Positions 23,793-35,442 of a stretch of 64,000 bases of DNA are shown in pieces. The position numbers and the translations under genes were made by a program. The notes beneath the pieces were generated by a model. That model saw only the letters and a list, made by a program, of their open reading frames with translations. It was not told the DNA's origin and made no database searches. Location: the NCBI RefSeq assembly GCF_001715535.1, contig NZ_CP017015.1:682001-746000 (forward strand), read 5' to 3'. Position 1 is the first letter of the stretch. The number at the start of each line of letters is the position of its first letter. Source of the stretch: Spiroplasma helicoides (GTDB lineage Bacteria > Bacillota_I > Bacilli_A > Mycoplasmatales > Mycoplasmataceae).

Positions 23793-25157
23793 TTAAGCCC
23801 TTTTCTTTGGATAATTGCTTACCATTTTTTGTTGTTCTTTTGCTCAGGCTATTGCAGCCTTTTTCTTTTCTTCTATTTTTTTCATTATTTCTGCTTCTTT
23901 TTCTTTTAATTTTTTTTCTTGTTCTTTTAATTTTCTAGCACTTTGAACTTTAATTTCTCTTTCACGAATTCTTGCATTTTCAGCAATTTTTTTAGCTTCT
24001 CTTATGCTTTCTAATTCTTCATTTTTAATTCTTTGTTCTTCGGCTTTAACTTGCTCTTTATATGCTTTTAACTCATTTAATTCTGCTCTTTCATCTTCTT
24101 CGCTAAAATCAAATTTTACTTCTTCAGAACCAAAAAGATTTATTGATTGATAATGCTCTTTTAATAATACAGGTTTTATTTTGTCATCTACAAACTCTTT
24201 TTCAATTATTTTCTTACTTAGCTCTTCAGGAATATTTATATCAAATTTAAATTTATCTAAAAAATTCATGTTGGTTAAAGGTCTTAAACAATTTTCTTTG
24301 TGAATAATTTGTCTGATCTCGTATATATCATTAGATGTTTTTGCAGCATATGCTCATTGTAAATCTTTAAAATAACATTCAAACAATAATTCTAGAAAGT
24401 CAAAGCGTATTTCTTTATTTTCTCTCAAAATCGCTACTTTATCTAAAAGCTCATTTAAATCACGGTTTCTATAAAAAAGTTCAGCTTCATCACCATAATT
24501 TATAACGTCTCCATCATCAATGTTATAAAGTATTCTACCTATTTTTTTGATAAACTCTTCATCATATCTAAATGTTGATTTAATAACATCTAAATATTTT
24601 CTATGGTCTTTTAATTGATTAGGACTTACATCCATAGATCTATATTCAAAGTACTTATCTCTTAATTGACCCGCAGCATTCATTCCTGCTACTTGTATAA
24701 GTGTTCTTTTAGAAGAATTTGATTTTATAAATTTTTCATAATGACTACCTAGCGCAAATGTAGTGTCATTCTTTACATTTTCAGCAGGTACTAATGAAAC
24801 AATTGGGAAAATGTATGGATAAACACATTTTATTGAATAATATCATGCAAATGATTTTTGTTCTCTACCTACTAATGGAATAGCTAATTTATTCAACTCT
24901 GCTAATTCATCTTCATCAAGAACAATCAAAGCATCCATTTGTAAATCCATATCAGATATTTTTCTTGCGAACTTTGGATAGTATTTTTCAAAACTATTTG
25001 TTAGTCTCATTCACTCACCATTGAAAATATTTCTGATAATAGCAAATTGATCTAAACTATAGAAATTACCCTTTTTTAAATATCCATTGTCATCAAAAAC
25101 AAAATCCTGCTTACCAGGATTTATAAAGTTTTTTACAATTATTTTTTTAACCTGCAT
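23793..25157 (-). CDS. Unknown soluble protein with C-terminal coiled coil
   Basis: 454 residues with many UGA Trp codons. The start at 25157 is preferred over the ATG two codons upstream because AAGGAG then has normal spacing. Residues 1-290 look globular. From about residue 340 the protein is a long charged helix rich in Glu, Lys and Arg (for example EEQRIKNEELESIREAKK), ending in NYPKKRA. No signal or TM segment. Family not recognised. It belongs to the block of unfamiliar genes at 20963-25157. Confidence 0.8.
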
Positions 25158-25236
25158 ACACATTCTCCTTTATTCAAACTATTTGTAGTAATTATAGCAA
25201 AAAAAAAGTTAAATTTAAAGGGTATCTTAAAACCAA

Positions 25237-26193
25237 TTAAACAACTTTTTTAGGTAATAATTTAGTTTGCTTTTTATATATTTCACTCAAAAAATCTAAA
25301 ACATCTCTTCAAACCATTTCTTTTTTAACTTCATTCAATATTTCATGTCGCATATTCAAATATAATCTAATTTTTGAGTTAAGATTATTTTTTAAGTATA
25401 ATTTTTGTAATTTTTGTGGGCCTTTACCAAAATTACCTACACTATCTTCTTTACCTGAAATTATAAAAATTGGTAGATTTTTAGGTATTTTACTTATTGA
25501 TTCATCAGTTTGAATTTCTAATAATCCTGTGAATAAATCTTTGAAAGCTGAGCTTGTAAATATTTGACCAGATAATTGGTCATTTACAAAGTTTTTAACA
25601 ACCTCTTGATCTGAACACAACCATTCAGCACCTGTTTTTCCAAATTTTTTAAATTTATTATTAAGCGGTTTATAACTAAGTTTTCATACAAATTTATCTA
25701 TATACTTACTTCCATATTTTTTTTGATTTTTTGTAGCAAAACTTTTACCAAAATTAAGAATAAAATTAGAGTAAATTGCTGTACCTACCAAAATTGCTCC
25801 ATCAATAGTTTCACCATATTTACTTATATATGATCTTGCCATAAAACTTCCCATTGAATGTCCAATAATAACAATTTTGTGTTTTTCATATTTTTTACTT
25901 ATATAATCATTTATTATTTTTAAATCATTTATTATTGTCTCCCAACCATTTTCATCAGCAAAATAACCTAATTCAGAATCTTCTATACTTGCAGTCTTTC
26001 CATGTCCTCTATGGTCTGAACTAACAACAATTCAACCATTTTTATTCAAATAATTTACAAAGTTTTCATATCTTAGAGAATGTTCAGCGCTTCCATGAAC
26101 TAAATGAATTATTCCTAAAGGTTTATTTACTTGATCTCATACATAAGTGTGTAACTGCTTTTTATCAAAACTTTCAATTTTTATTTCTTTCAT
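25237..26193 (-). CDS. Alpha/beta hydrolase, monoacylglycerol-lipase/lysophospholipase-like
   Basis: 318 residues with UGA as Trp. Typical serine hydrolase layout: HLVHGSAEHSLRYE oxyanion segment, SSDHRGHGKT, and the nucleophile elbow GHSMGS near residue 112. The acid Asp is in ISGKEDSVGNFGKG and the His in MRHEIL. This pattern fits PldB/monoglyceride lipases, which take fatty acids off glycerolipids, useful to an organism that scavenges lipids. No signal peptide, so cytoplasmic. Start at 26193 after a weak GAGG. Confidence 0.88.
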
Positions 26194-26301
26194 AAATACC
26201 TCTTTTTATTATTTTATATTATACACTTAAATAAAAAGGTAAAAAGATTTTGAAATATAACAATTTTGATTTAAAATAGTATTAATGTGTGAGGTAAAAA
26301 A

Positions 26302-26802
26302 ATGAGTAATTTTAGAAGAAGAATGGCAACTACTTGAAATTTAATAATAAGCGCAGTAGTTGCAATGATTTTAACTTTAAGTTTTTATTTTTTAGAAACA
26401 AGAACTGGGTATACAGAAATTTTTGGTATTCTTTACATAACTTGGGATGCAATATTTTTAATTATATTAACTTTTTTTCACAAATTAAGTAAAGGTTTTA
26501 AATACACACTTTATATTATCTTTTTTGCCTATCCAAACTTTATGTTTTGTTTAAGTTATATTTCAATTAATATTTTTACAATAAGAAGAGCTGGTCCAGA
26601 TTATGTTGCAACAATAGAATATATCCAATTTGTTGTACTTTCAATATGAGTCTTGTATTTAGTGTTTAATTTCATTTCAGTCATATTGGCAAGTACAGTT
26701 AATGAACCAAGATGATGAACATTGATATTATTAGTAGATTTTGGTCCTGGTGGGGAATATAAAAGAAGAGAAAGAGTAGATCAATATTTAGAAAGCAAAT
26801 AA
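26302..26802 (+). CDS. Unknown membrane protein, four TM helices
   Basis: 166 residues with UGA as Trp, starting after GTGAGGT. Four hydrophobic helices occupy nearly the whole chain, with a basic N-terminus (SNFRRRMATTW) and a short charged C-terminus (GEYKRRERVDQYLESK). It is the only plus-strand gene in this stretch, divergent from the hydrolase and convergent with the 26819-27931 gene. No family recognised. Confidence 0.8.
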
Positions 26803-26805
26803 AAA

Positions 26806-26839
26806 TGAGTTAAAAATATTAATAAATATTTTTAACTCA
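26806..26839. terminator. Perfect 15-bp hairpin between convergent genes
   Basis: TGAGTTAAAAATATT pairs perfectly with 26825-26839 around AATA. The minus-strand side has a U tract. The stem overlaps the last codons of the minus-strand gene. Confidence 0.7.
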
Positions 26840-27931
26840 ACTAAATAGTTTTGTAAATAATTCAAAATCATAAGTTATTTTTTTTATCAAATTTATTTTA
26901 AAATCATCTATTTTTAAATAATTTTTATTTTTTAATGCACACAACTCATCATTGATTATCTTTGTTTCTTTATCTTTGTTGAAAACTCATCAATCAGAAT
27001 AAAAGTAATTTTTAATTATTTCCACTTTATTAAAGCCATTTGAATCTATATTTTCAAATGAGTCTATATATTTTGGTGTTAAAAACTTTGCCCCTCTTAT
27101 ATCACTTGAGTTTACATTAATTGAAAAATGATTATTAAAATAAATTGATTCAGTTTGGTAATTATCTTTTTTTGACTTTTTTTTACTTATTTGTATACCT
27201 ATATAATCATCTTCATGTTTATCATTATTCAAAAAAATTGCTGCACTTTGAATATAATCAATTTTTTTTGTTCTGTGCACATTACCTTTACTATCGGTTG
27301 TTATGACTTCATAAATAAATTTTTTTGTTTTATTAATCATGAACTTTAATTTATGATCTTTATACAAAAGCGAAAAGCTATTTAAGTTCTCATTATATTC
27401 CAACTGTTTTTTTTCACTTCAACATTTATGTGGTTCTTCGTTATAAATGTCTTTTTCAGCAACATAATTTATAATGCTAATATTAAAATCGCTCACATTA
27501 TTGTCATTATAATATTTATCAAAAAAAAGTTGATATGTGCTTGATATAAAATTGCTTTCAACTAAATATTGTGCAAACTGATAATCTTCACCCATATTTT
27601 TATTTTTCTTTAATCGCATAGACAAATATATATAAATAAATCCAAAAGCAGAAAATAAAGTTCCTATAACAGCAAATACTAGTGTAATTTTTAATTTAGT
27701 ATCAAATTCAACCAATTCATAGTATACGAAAGCTGCTATAAGTAATAAAATGCCAATTGTTAAATATGAAGCTCCAATATAGATTCTTTTATATATTTTT
27801 TTTGACACCAAGATCAATTTATCTAATAATGTTTTTACTTGATTATCATTATTTATTTTATTAGAAATAGTTTCATCCAAAAAATTTCATTGTTTTAAAT
27901 CAAAATTGTCAGAATTATTAAATAGTTTCAT
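26819..27931 (-). CDS. Membrane protein with two TM helices and a large soluble domain
   Basis: 370 residues, starting after GAGGT. Residues 1-50 are soluble. A helical pair (ASYLTIGILLLIAAFVYYEL and KITLVFAVIGTLFSAFGFIY) is followed by a cytoplasmic domain of about 250 residues with GEDYQFAQYLV near its start. The shape is reminiscent of DUF3137 proteins, but I cannot confirm that by motif. It is the last gene of a run with the three genes to its right and possibly the metalloprotease. Confidence 0.78.
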
Positions 27932-27948
27932 CTATATACCTCTACAAA

Positions 27949-28392
27949 CTATTGATCCAAAATAGGATCTAAAAATTCTACTTGGTTGTCTACTTTTAAC
28001 TTTTTGATAATAATTATACCACCAAATAAAAAATATACTGCAATCATCAAATATAAAACAATAGACAAAATTTGCTGCTCAGATCTAAATGCTGTAAATG
28101 CACCAATTAGAGAAAAAACTCCAATAACAATAGATATAATAGCTCCTGCTTTATTTAGTTTTGGTCTATCTTTAAATATCAAAAATGCAACACATAATAA
28201 AATTAGAAAATCAGATAAAACTGATATAAACACTACAAAATAAAATACAGTATTTGCAAATATTTGATCATATCTGTTTTGAGAATTTCTGATAACTTCA
28301 TTTAATTTATCTTTTAGAGTTATAATTGATAATACTTGACATATAAAAAGCCCGAATGAACCAACACATACTAGAGCTTTACCTTCTTTCAT
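27949..28392 (-). CDS. Unknown membrane protein, four TM helices
   Basis: 147 residues. Four hydrophobic helices with short loops; the C-terminus is acidic (EFLDPILDQ). Ends with UAG, 17 bases before the next start, and begins 16 bases after the 28409-29206 gene, so all are co-transcribed. No Trp and no recognised motif. Confidence 0.78.
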   Translation of the reverse strand: MKEGKALVCVGSFGLFICQVLSIITLKDKLNEVIRNSQNRYDQIFANTVFYFVVFISVLSDFLILLCVAFLIFKDRPKLNKAGAIISIVIGVFSLIGAFTAFRSEQQILSIVLYLMIAVYFLFGGIIIIKKLKVDNQVEFLDPILDQ

Positions 28393-28408
28393 AAAATACC
28401 TCTTTTCT

Positions 28409-29206
28409 TTATTTTTTTAATTTTGGTTTTAAAATTCTTAGCTGAGGTAAAAATTTATCCAATTCTTCATTTAAATCATGATTATCTTCTCGACCAACAA
28501 CTATAGAAACAACAGCTAATGAGATTGATAACATAAAATATAAATCACAATAGCTTCTGTACATTTCCATTCTTTTTTTATACTTTTCAATATATTTATC
28601 TGATTTTTCAAACTCTAACCCACTGCTTATAGCTGTTATAGGTGTAAAATTAAAAGTTTTAATATATAGAAGAAAATCATCAACCAATGCCCTAAAATTA
28701 TCTTTATAATTTGTTCTAGACATTTTTAATAAGAAGTTATTAAACTTGTTCAAAGCATTTTCTTTTTCTTCATCCATCTTAGAATCTTTATATAAATTAA
28801 TACTTAATTTAGAGAAATAATCAACTGCTCTCATACATGATTCTAGTACTTTATTTCCATCTTTTTTGATATCGATATTCATACTTATTAAATAAAATTT
28901 TTCAAAATCAGATTTTAATTTACAATAAAGCATAAATGCAGCATAATTTATACTTAAAAAATACAAAGGTGTAAAAATATATAAACCACAATCTTTTTTT
29001 GTCTTTAAACTTTTAAAATTTTTTTCTATTTCTCTTCCAAAATATTCAACTTCTTCCATATCTTTTATGTTTGAATATTTTAAAAATGTATTTTCAAAAT
29101 CTTGGTTATATTCAAAAACTTCTTTTCAATTATCTTTGAAATCTAAAAATGATATGTTATAGATTTTTAACATTAATTTTTTCAAATCGATCATATTTTT
29201 CATCAT
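28409..29206 (-). CDS. Unknown helical protein with hydrophobic segments
   Basis: 265 residues starting at the first of two ATGs after AAGGATT. Mostly helical and charged, with moderately hydrophobic stretches near residues 75-95 (YIFTPLYFLSINYAAFMLYC) and 225-245 (LYFMLSISLAVVSIVVG) that could be membrane helices. One UGA Trp joins the N-terminal part. No known family. It lies between the metalloprotease gene and two membrane protein genes. Confidence 0.72.
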
Positions 29207-29268
29207 AAACCAATCCTTAACTATTTTAATTATACATATTCCTTTTAAATAATATAATAAATATTTTT

Positions 29269-30909
29269 TTATACCCTTTTCTTTTTTTGTATATTTCTTA
29301 CGATAAATCAAACCACTAAAACTGATAATATAATAGAAATTCCAATAGAAATATAAATCAAAGCATTTAAATGATTGGTTTCACTAGATGAATCATTTGA
29401 TGTTTTATCAGTATCATTGCTTGATTTTGGTGGAACTCCAGTTTCTGTTCCACTAGAAACGTTTTTATCATCTATAAAACTTGGGTTCTTATCTTCAAAA
29501 TATTTACCCTTATAAAGACTGTTGTATAAATAGTATTGAGTATCATCTTTATTTCTATAAGAATTAATTCTTCCACCAAATGCATCTAATGCATGTCCCA
29601 TCTCATGAACTATTGTGTTAAACATTTCTGGACTTGAGAATCAACCTACAGTATATTGAGAATTATAATCTTTGTATAATAAACTCCTACCAGTTATAAC
29701 TATATATGAATTATTAATAGTGTTAGGGTTTGATTGACCTTCTGTTAATGTATATCCCAATACCCCTTCTAAATTTTTACCATCATCACTTTCCAATGGA
29801 TAATCAGGAGAAATTATTAATGCATAAATAACTTTATAAACTCAGCTTTCATTTTTTATAATTGAATAAAGATAATTATATAACTTCAAAACAACAGCCT
29901 TTAATCGATATGTTGTATCACTAGTTCAACTACCAATATAATCAACATTTTTAGAAAATCCTCTAGTATACTTGGCTTCGATTGCACTAAATAAACTCGA
30001 AAGTCAAATCATACTATTTTGATTAGCGTCTTTAATACTATCTTTTAATTTTTCATTTAAGTCATTATAGTCTTTAAAAAAACTAGTGTTGAAATTTTTA
30101 AATTCTGTTAATGAAGATTCGCTAGCTTTTGTAAATGAGTCATTCATCCATTTATTTAAAATCAAACTTATTGATCCATTTAAATTATTTTTGCTTAAAT
30201 TACAATCAGATAGTATTCTAGTTGATGCATTCTGATAATATGTGCTTGTTTGTCAACCAACATAATTTAAATTTTCATATCCTAAATTAAGATCGCTAGT
30301 TTTATCACTCAATTCCAAATTATATTTTGTAGAAATACTTGATAAAACATTTTGTTTAATATCATTTTGTTTATCAACAAGCATACCACCATTATCAATC
30401 AACTTTGGCATAACATTTAGGAAAAAATTATTAGTAACTTCTCAACTTTTATTTTTTATTGCATCAGGTGTAAGTAATCATTTTGCAAATGCCTCTGCAA
30501 AAAACTCCCTATCATTTGTTGAACCATAAACACTTATATTAAAAGTTGATGCAATGTAATTTTGAATAACATGAGAACTTATATAATTGTTTTGATCATT
30601 AGTAATAGAATTTATTCAAGAATTGAAAGTGTTTAATGATTTTGCTGATATGTCTGTAACACTATTAGCATAATAATATTTAAGAATTCTTCCGTAAAAC
30701 ATAAATTTATTTACGCTGATATTACCAGATAAATCATATTCATTTATAAGTAAATCTTTATAATTATAACTTTCTTGCTTTGTTGAAATATTTTTTAAAT
30801 CATTTCGAGAGCTTTGATAAATACAATTTTTAGTTACTAAAAAAACTTGGGAGTAACTACTAAACGTCAACGAAAATGAAATAAAAAACTTAGAAACTCA
30901 TAAAATCAT
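29269..30909 (-). CDS. Membrane-anchored zinc metalloprotease related to anthrax lethal factor, active-site motifs in permuted order
   Basis: 546 residues with UGA as Trp, starting after AGGTG. An N-terminal hydrophobic segment can act as a signal or anchor, and a C-terminal TM helix (about 512-534) with a basic tail should anchor it, leaving the bulk outside. HEMGHALDAFGG at residues 435-446 is a gluzincin HExxH motif of the kind seen in lethal factor. YGSTNDREFFAEAF at 128-141 matches the lethal factor segment with the catalytic Tyr and the third zinc ligand Glu (here Tyr128, Glu135), but it comes before HExxH instead of about 50 residues after it. The host target is unknown. Proteolytic activity is inferred and depends on the permuted fold being real. 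Confidence 0.75.
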
Positions 30910-30952
30910 TTTAACACCTATTTTCTAGATATTATTATATAGAATAAAATAA

Positions 30953-30984
30953 AAAAATGAATCTATAAATATTGATTCATTTTT
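30953..30984 (-). terminator. Terminator of the BMP-type ABC importer operon or leader of the protease gene
   Basis: AAAAATGAATC and GATTCATTTTT arms (11 bp), loop of 10 bases, with extra U after it on the minus strand. It lies 37 bases beyond the 31021 stop of the importer operon and 44 bases ahead of the protease start. Confidence 0.7.
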
Positions 30985-31020
30985 GATGTTTTACAAATAT
31001 AAATTATTATTTAATATATT

Positions 31021-31965
31021 CTATCTTTTTGCCTTATCATAGGGTTGCCCAATAGCTGCTGGTGGTTTTGACCATTTTGCAATGACAATCATAGCTATCA
31101 ATGAAAAAACAAAAGGCAATGCACTCATTCATTTTCCAGTTGGTATTGATGGTACTTTTAAAGGTACAACTTCTGATAGTGAGAAAAATATTGAAAATAA
31201 CAATGTAAACAATGCAATGTATTTAATTCTTCATTGACCAGCGATCATAATAGCCATAGCTAAAAATCCATACCCTTGAACATCTCCTCTAAAACTTCCT
31301 TGTAATCTAATCATCACAAAGAAAGTTCCAGCCAAACCAGCCAAACCAGCAGATATAACTACTCAAATAAAACGATATTTGATGACACTTATTCCAGCAG
31401 CTTCCAAAGCATATGGGTTTTCTCCTGCAGCAATATGTCTTTTACCTGTTTTTGTTAATGAAAAATATATTCCTAAAATACAAGTAATAATTATTGTGAT
31501 AACTAAATAGATACTAAAAGCATTTGTACCTTTATCAGCTGCTATTTGTCCATAAGTACTATCGATTTTTGTAGTGTCTCCACCAATCAATCCGCTATAT
31601 ACAACAAATAAACCTATTCCTTGTGCCAAAATATTTATAGCTGTTCCAGAAATTATCTGATCACACTTTAGTTTTAGTGTGGCTAAAATATGTAGCAAGG
31701 AATATACACTAGCTCCAATTATCGCAAAAATCATTCCTAAAATTTGACTTCAGTTACCCATGGTTGGATGAAAATAAACTCCACATATAGAATAAATTAG
31801 TGCTCCTATAGTCATAAATCCTTCTATACCGATATTTACAACTCCAGATCTTTCTGAAACCATTCCAGCCATTGCGGCTATGAAAAATATAACAAAATAT
31901 CCTAAAATATAACTAACAACTTGAAGTGAAAAATCACTATTTTCCGCTAAAAACATATTTATCAT
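31021..31965 (-). CDS. BMP-type ABC importer, permease 2 (nucleoside/simple sugar)
   Basis: 314 residues with UGA as Trp. The conserved BPD_transp_2 elements are present: AGMVSERSGVVNIGIEGFMTIGA near residue 33, LKLKCDQIISGTAINILAQG and AAGENPYALEAAGISV. About eight to nine TM helices. Start at 31965 lies inside the end of the preceding permease gene (29-base overlap) after GGAGGT, so translation is probably coupled. This family (YufQ/NupQ type) imports purine and pyrimidine nucleosides. Confidence 0.9.
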
Positions 31966-33808
31966 TCACCTCCAAAATTTTGTTATATTTTTCTATTAAT
32001 AACTCATTTTTTTTGACTTTGTCTTTTTCTAATTTGATTTTATTATTTAAATCAAGCTTAATTTGTTTTAATTCTTCTTTAAGAAGAATTTTATTTTGCT
32101 TGTATTGAGCTGTATAATTTTTATTAATATTATTTATCTCTTTAATTTTTTCTTGATAATTGCTATTTATTTTCTGAATTAAATTATTTTTATAATCTTT
32201 TTTCTTATTTGTTAACTCAGATTTTGCGCTTTTATCTTGCTTAATCTGTTCTTTAAAATTACTATTATAATCAAATAAGAGTTTATCAACTTCATTCAAA
32301 TCTGTAATTGCTGTATTCAAAATTCCAATAATATTTAAAACTTTGGCATTATTATATGTTTGTTTTACTCCAGACAAGTTTCTATTATAATAATTTTCAA
32401 AACCTTTATCAATTGCTTCAGTTCTCATCTCTTTTAATTCTATTATTTGTTTATGATATTTACCTCTATACTGATCATTTAAATCTTCAAAATTTAATTT
32501 GAGGTTTTTATATTTTAAACTAAAATTACTATCTTTATTATTTTTATTTTCTTGTTTAAATTTTATAAGTTCTTCTTTTGCTAAAATTATTGCTTGTTCG
32601 TTTTTTATATTTCTTTTACTTTTCTTTAAATCTTTAATTTGTGAGTTAATAGATTTAACATATAATTTTAATTTAGTGTCTCTCACAAAATAATTTCAAA
32701 ACTTAGCTCATTTGAAAGGAACAAACCTAAATAAAAGTGAATAAATTGTTGCAGAATAAATAATAACTCCAAAAATCAAATAAGATGTTTCTTTTGCAAC
32801 TAATCCTCAACTAGCAGCAGATATTGCTCCACTATTTAAAATTGCTCAAACTCATGCAACCGGTAATATACCAAGAACATTATTAAAAGCAACAAGAGCA
32901 ACACAAATTGCATCAAAACCGATAGTTGGAATTACATCTGCATAATAATTTAATTGTCTAGCTATTGTAAAGTAATAGAAAAATCCACCCATACTTATAA
33001 ATAGTCCTTGAAATGCGGTTGTAATAACAATGTAAAGTCTACTGTTTATACCAGCGTATTTTCCAGCACTTGGTTGTTTTCCAATGATTCTAAATTTATA
33101 ACCATAGGTTGTAAATGTTAATACAAATCATACTGATGCAAAACTCAATACAACAGCAATTAGTCCACCTAATCAATTGTACCCGCCAACAGCCAAGAAT
33201 GATTGCTCTATAAAGTTTGTATTTGTTTGGTTAATAAAAAATTTTACCATATATCAAACAATTCAATTTAACATAATTGTAGTAACAACCTCATGAATAT
33301 TTAAAAATACTTTTAATATTCCTGCAATTAATGAAATAGTTACACCTGACAGTATAAAGATAATAAATAATATAAAAATGTAACCACTACCTATTTCAGA
33401 CATAGATATATTTTTTTCTTTAGTAATTGACAATAAAGCTAAATAAGCCATTCCAAAGCCAAAAACAGCTTGTCCAGAACCACCCATATTGAATAGTCCT
33501 ACTTTAAATCCAAGCGCAAGACCAAGACCCATTAATGCAAAAACTACAAAGTAATTTAAAGTAACAGATAATTGAGATGCAGAAACTCCTCCAGCTGTGA
33601 AATTTGAAAACGCCGATGTAAACAAAGCCTGCATATATTGAACTCCATCACCACCTGCTAGATATACAACTATAAATCCAACTATAAATCCAATTAATAT
33701 CGCAATTATAGACGCTTTTGCGTATTTAAGTTTATTTTTAGTTTCGTTTGATTTTAAAGAAAGGTAGACTTTTTGCTTAAACGTTCATTGTTTTAGATTG
33801 AATTTCAT
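31937..33808 (-). CDS. BMP-type ABC importer, permease 1, with a long C-terminal coiled-coil extension
   Basis: 623 residues, against roughly 350 for usual YufP/NupP permeases. Residues 1-370 are the permease: ALGFKVGLFNMGGSGQAVFGF, NIHEVVTTIMLNW, IIGKQPSAGKYAGINSRLY and a final membrane segment ending in FKWAKFWNYF. Residues of about 373-623 are an uninterrupted Lys/Glu/Asn-rich coiled coil with no further TM helix. Both parts are in one frame with only UGA Trp between them. Starts at 33808 after AAGGAGA, overlapping the ATPase gene by 32 bases. The tail is expected to lie in the cytoplasm, perhaps contacting the ATPase or a cytoskeleton. Confidence 0.88.
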
Positions 33809-35342
33809 CTTTATTTCTCCTTTCTCCAAGCATCATTTTTCCTATTTCATCAATAGTTGCTTTTTGACCATTTACTTCACCAATTTTTTTACCTGAACTT
33901 AAAACTATTATTCTATCTGCTAATGACATTATTTCTGTTAATTCATATGAGACAAGCAAAATAGCTTTGCCTTCCTCTTTTGCTTTTAAAATTTGGTTAT
34001 GAATGTATTCGATTGATCCAACATCTAAACCTCTTGTGGGTTGAAAAATAACTATCAAGTCACTTTTTCTCGACATTTCTCTACCTACAATAACTTTTTG
34101 TTGATTACCTCCCGATAAATCCCTAGCTGTTGCAAAACCAAAATCTGCATTTCTAACATCATATTTATCAATGACTTCTTGTGCATATGATTGCAGAGAA
34201 GATTGTTTAATCAATTTATGCTTACTAAATTTTAACTTATCAATATCTTGTAAAGTCATATTATTAATTATGTTATTATCAAGCACAAGTCCGTGCTTAT
34301 GTCTATCCTCAGGTATATGACTAATATGATACTTTAAATAACGATCCCTTACAGATGCATTTGTGATATCAATATTATTTATAAAAATTTTACCATTAGA
34401 AACTTTGCTCATACCAGTAATAGCATTTACTAGTTCATTTTGTCCGTTTCCCTCTACTCCGGCAATAGCAACAATTTCACCATACTTAATTTCAAGGTTA
34501 AAATTGTTTAATCCCATGACTTTTGGGTTAGTAACTTTTTTCATAGATAAATTAGAAACTTTTAAACATACCTTATCCATTGGTTCTTTGTAAGTATTTT
34601 TGACTTCAACAATTTTCCTTCCAACCATAGCTTCAGAAAGTTGATCAACATTTGTAGACTTCATATCAAATGTCTGAACTAATTTACCTCTTCTTATTAC
34701 TGTTGCTGAGTCAGCAACAGCTTTGATTTCTGCCATTTTATGAGTTATTAATATAATTGTTTTTCCTGCCTTTTTAAGTTCAAGTAAAACATCTAGTAAT
34801 CCTTTTATTTCGACAGGTGTTAAAACAGCTGATGGTTCATCAAAAACTAATATGTCAGCTTCTCTATAAAGAATTTTTAGAATTTCAGCTTTCTGTTTCA
34901 TCCCAACAGTTGAATTCATAGCTGTTTTATTTATATCGATTTCTAGATTATACTTTTGCATTATTTTAGTTATTTTATCTTTGATTTTTTTTGAATTAAC
35001 AAATTCATTTGCTATTAGTTCTTCTTGACCTAGTGCTATATTTTCTCAAAGTTTAAATATTTCAACCATTTTAAAATGTTGATGAACCATACCAATACCC
35101 AGTCTAGCAGCTCTTATTGGTGAATTAATAATTTCATCCTTGCCATTAATTTTTATACTTCCTTTTGTAGGTTGCAAAATACCAAACAAAATTGACATTA
35201 AAGTCGACTTTCCTGCACCATTTTCTCCAACCAAGGCATGTATTTCACCTTTTTTTACTTTCAATGTTATGTTCTCATTTGCAACAATTTTTTTATTAAA
35301 AATCATTGTGATATTATTCATTTCCACTGCAAATTCGCTCAA
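33777..35342 (-). CDS. BMP-type ABC importer, ATP-binding protein with two nucleotide-binding domains
   Basis: 521 residues, the usual length for the fused double ATPase (YufO/NupO type). NBD1: GENGAGKST, and a D-loop region LVFDEPSAVLTP. NBD2: GVEGNGQNELVNAI, a divergent Walker A without the GKST lysine, signature LSGGNQQKVIVGREM, and FQPTRGLDVG. The preferred start is TTG at 35342, with AGGGGTGG at good spacing; a GTG at 35351 overlaps that site. A hairpin separates it from the upstream lipoprotein gene. Confidence 0.9.
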
Positions 35343-35362
35343 AATAACCACCCCTACATATA

Positions 35363-35392
35363 AAAGAGTTAATCTATATTGATTAACTCTTT
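35363..35392 (-). terminator. 12-bp hairpin between lipoprotein gene and transporter genes
   Basis: AAAGAGTTAATC (35363-35374) pairs perfectly with 35381-35392. The U tract is short (UUUU), so it could be a leaky terminator or mRNA-stabilising element that keeps the binding protein more abundant than the membrane components. Confidence 0.6.
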
Positions 35393-35442
35393 ATACTAAA
35401 TAAATTATAATTCTAAAATATTATTTTAAACATAGTTTTTAT

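Noticed and set aside
32499-32693. Plus-strand hydrophobic frame opposite the permease tail
   Set aside because: It is the complement of the Lys/Glu coiled coil, which is in frame with the permease.
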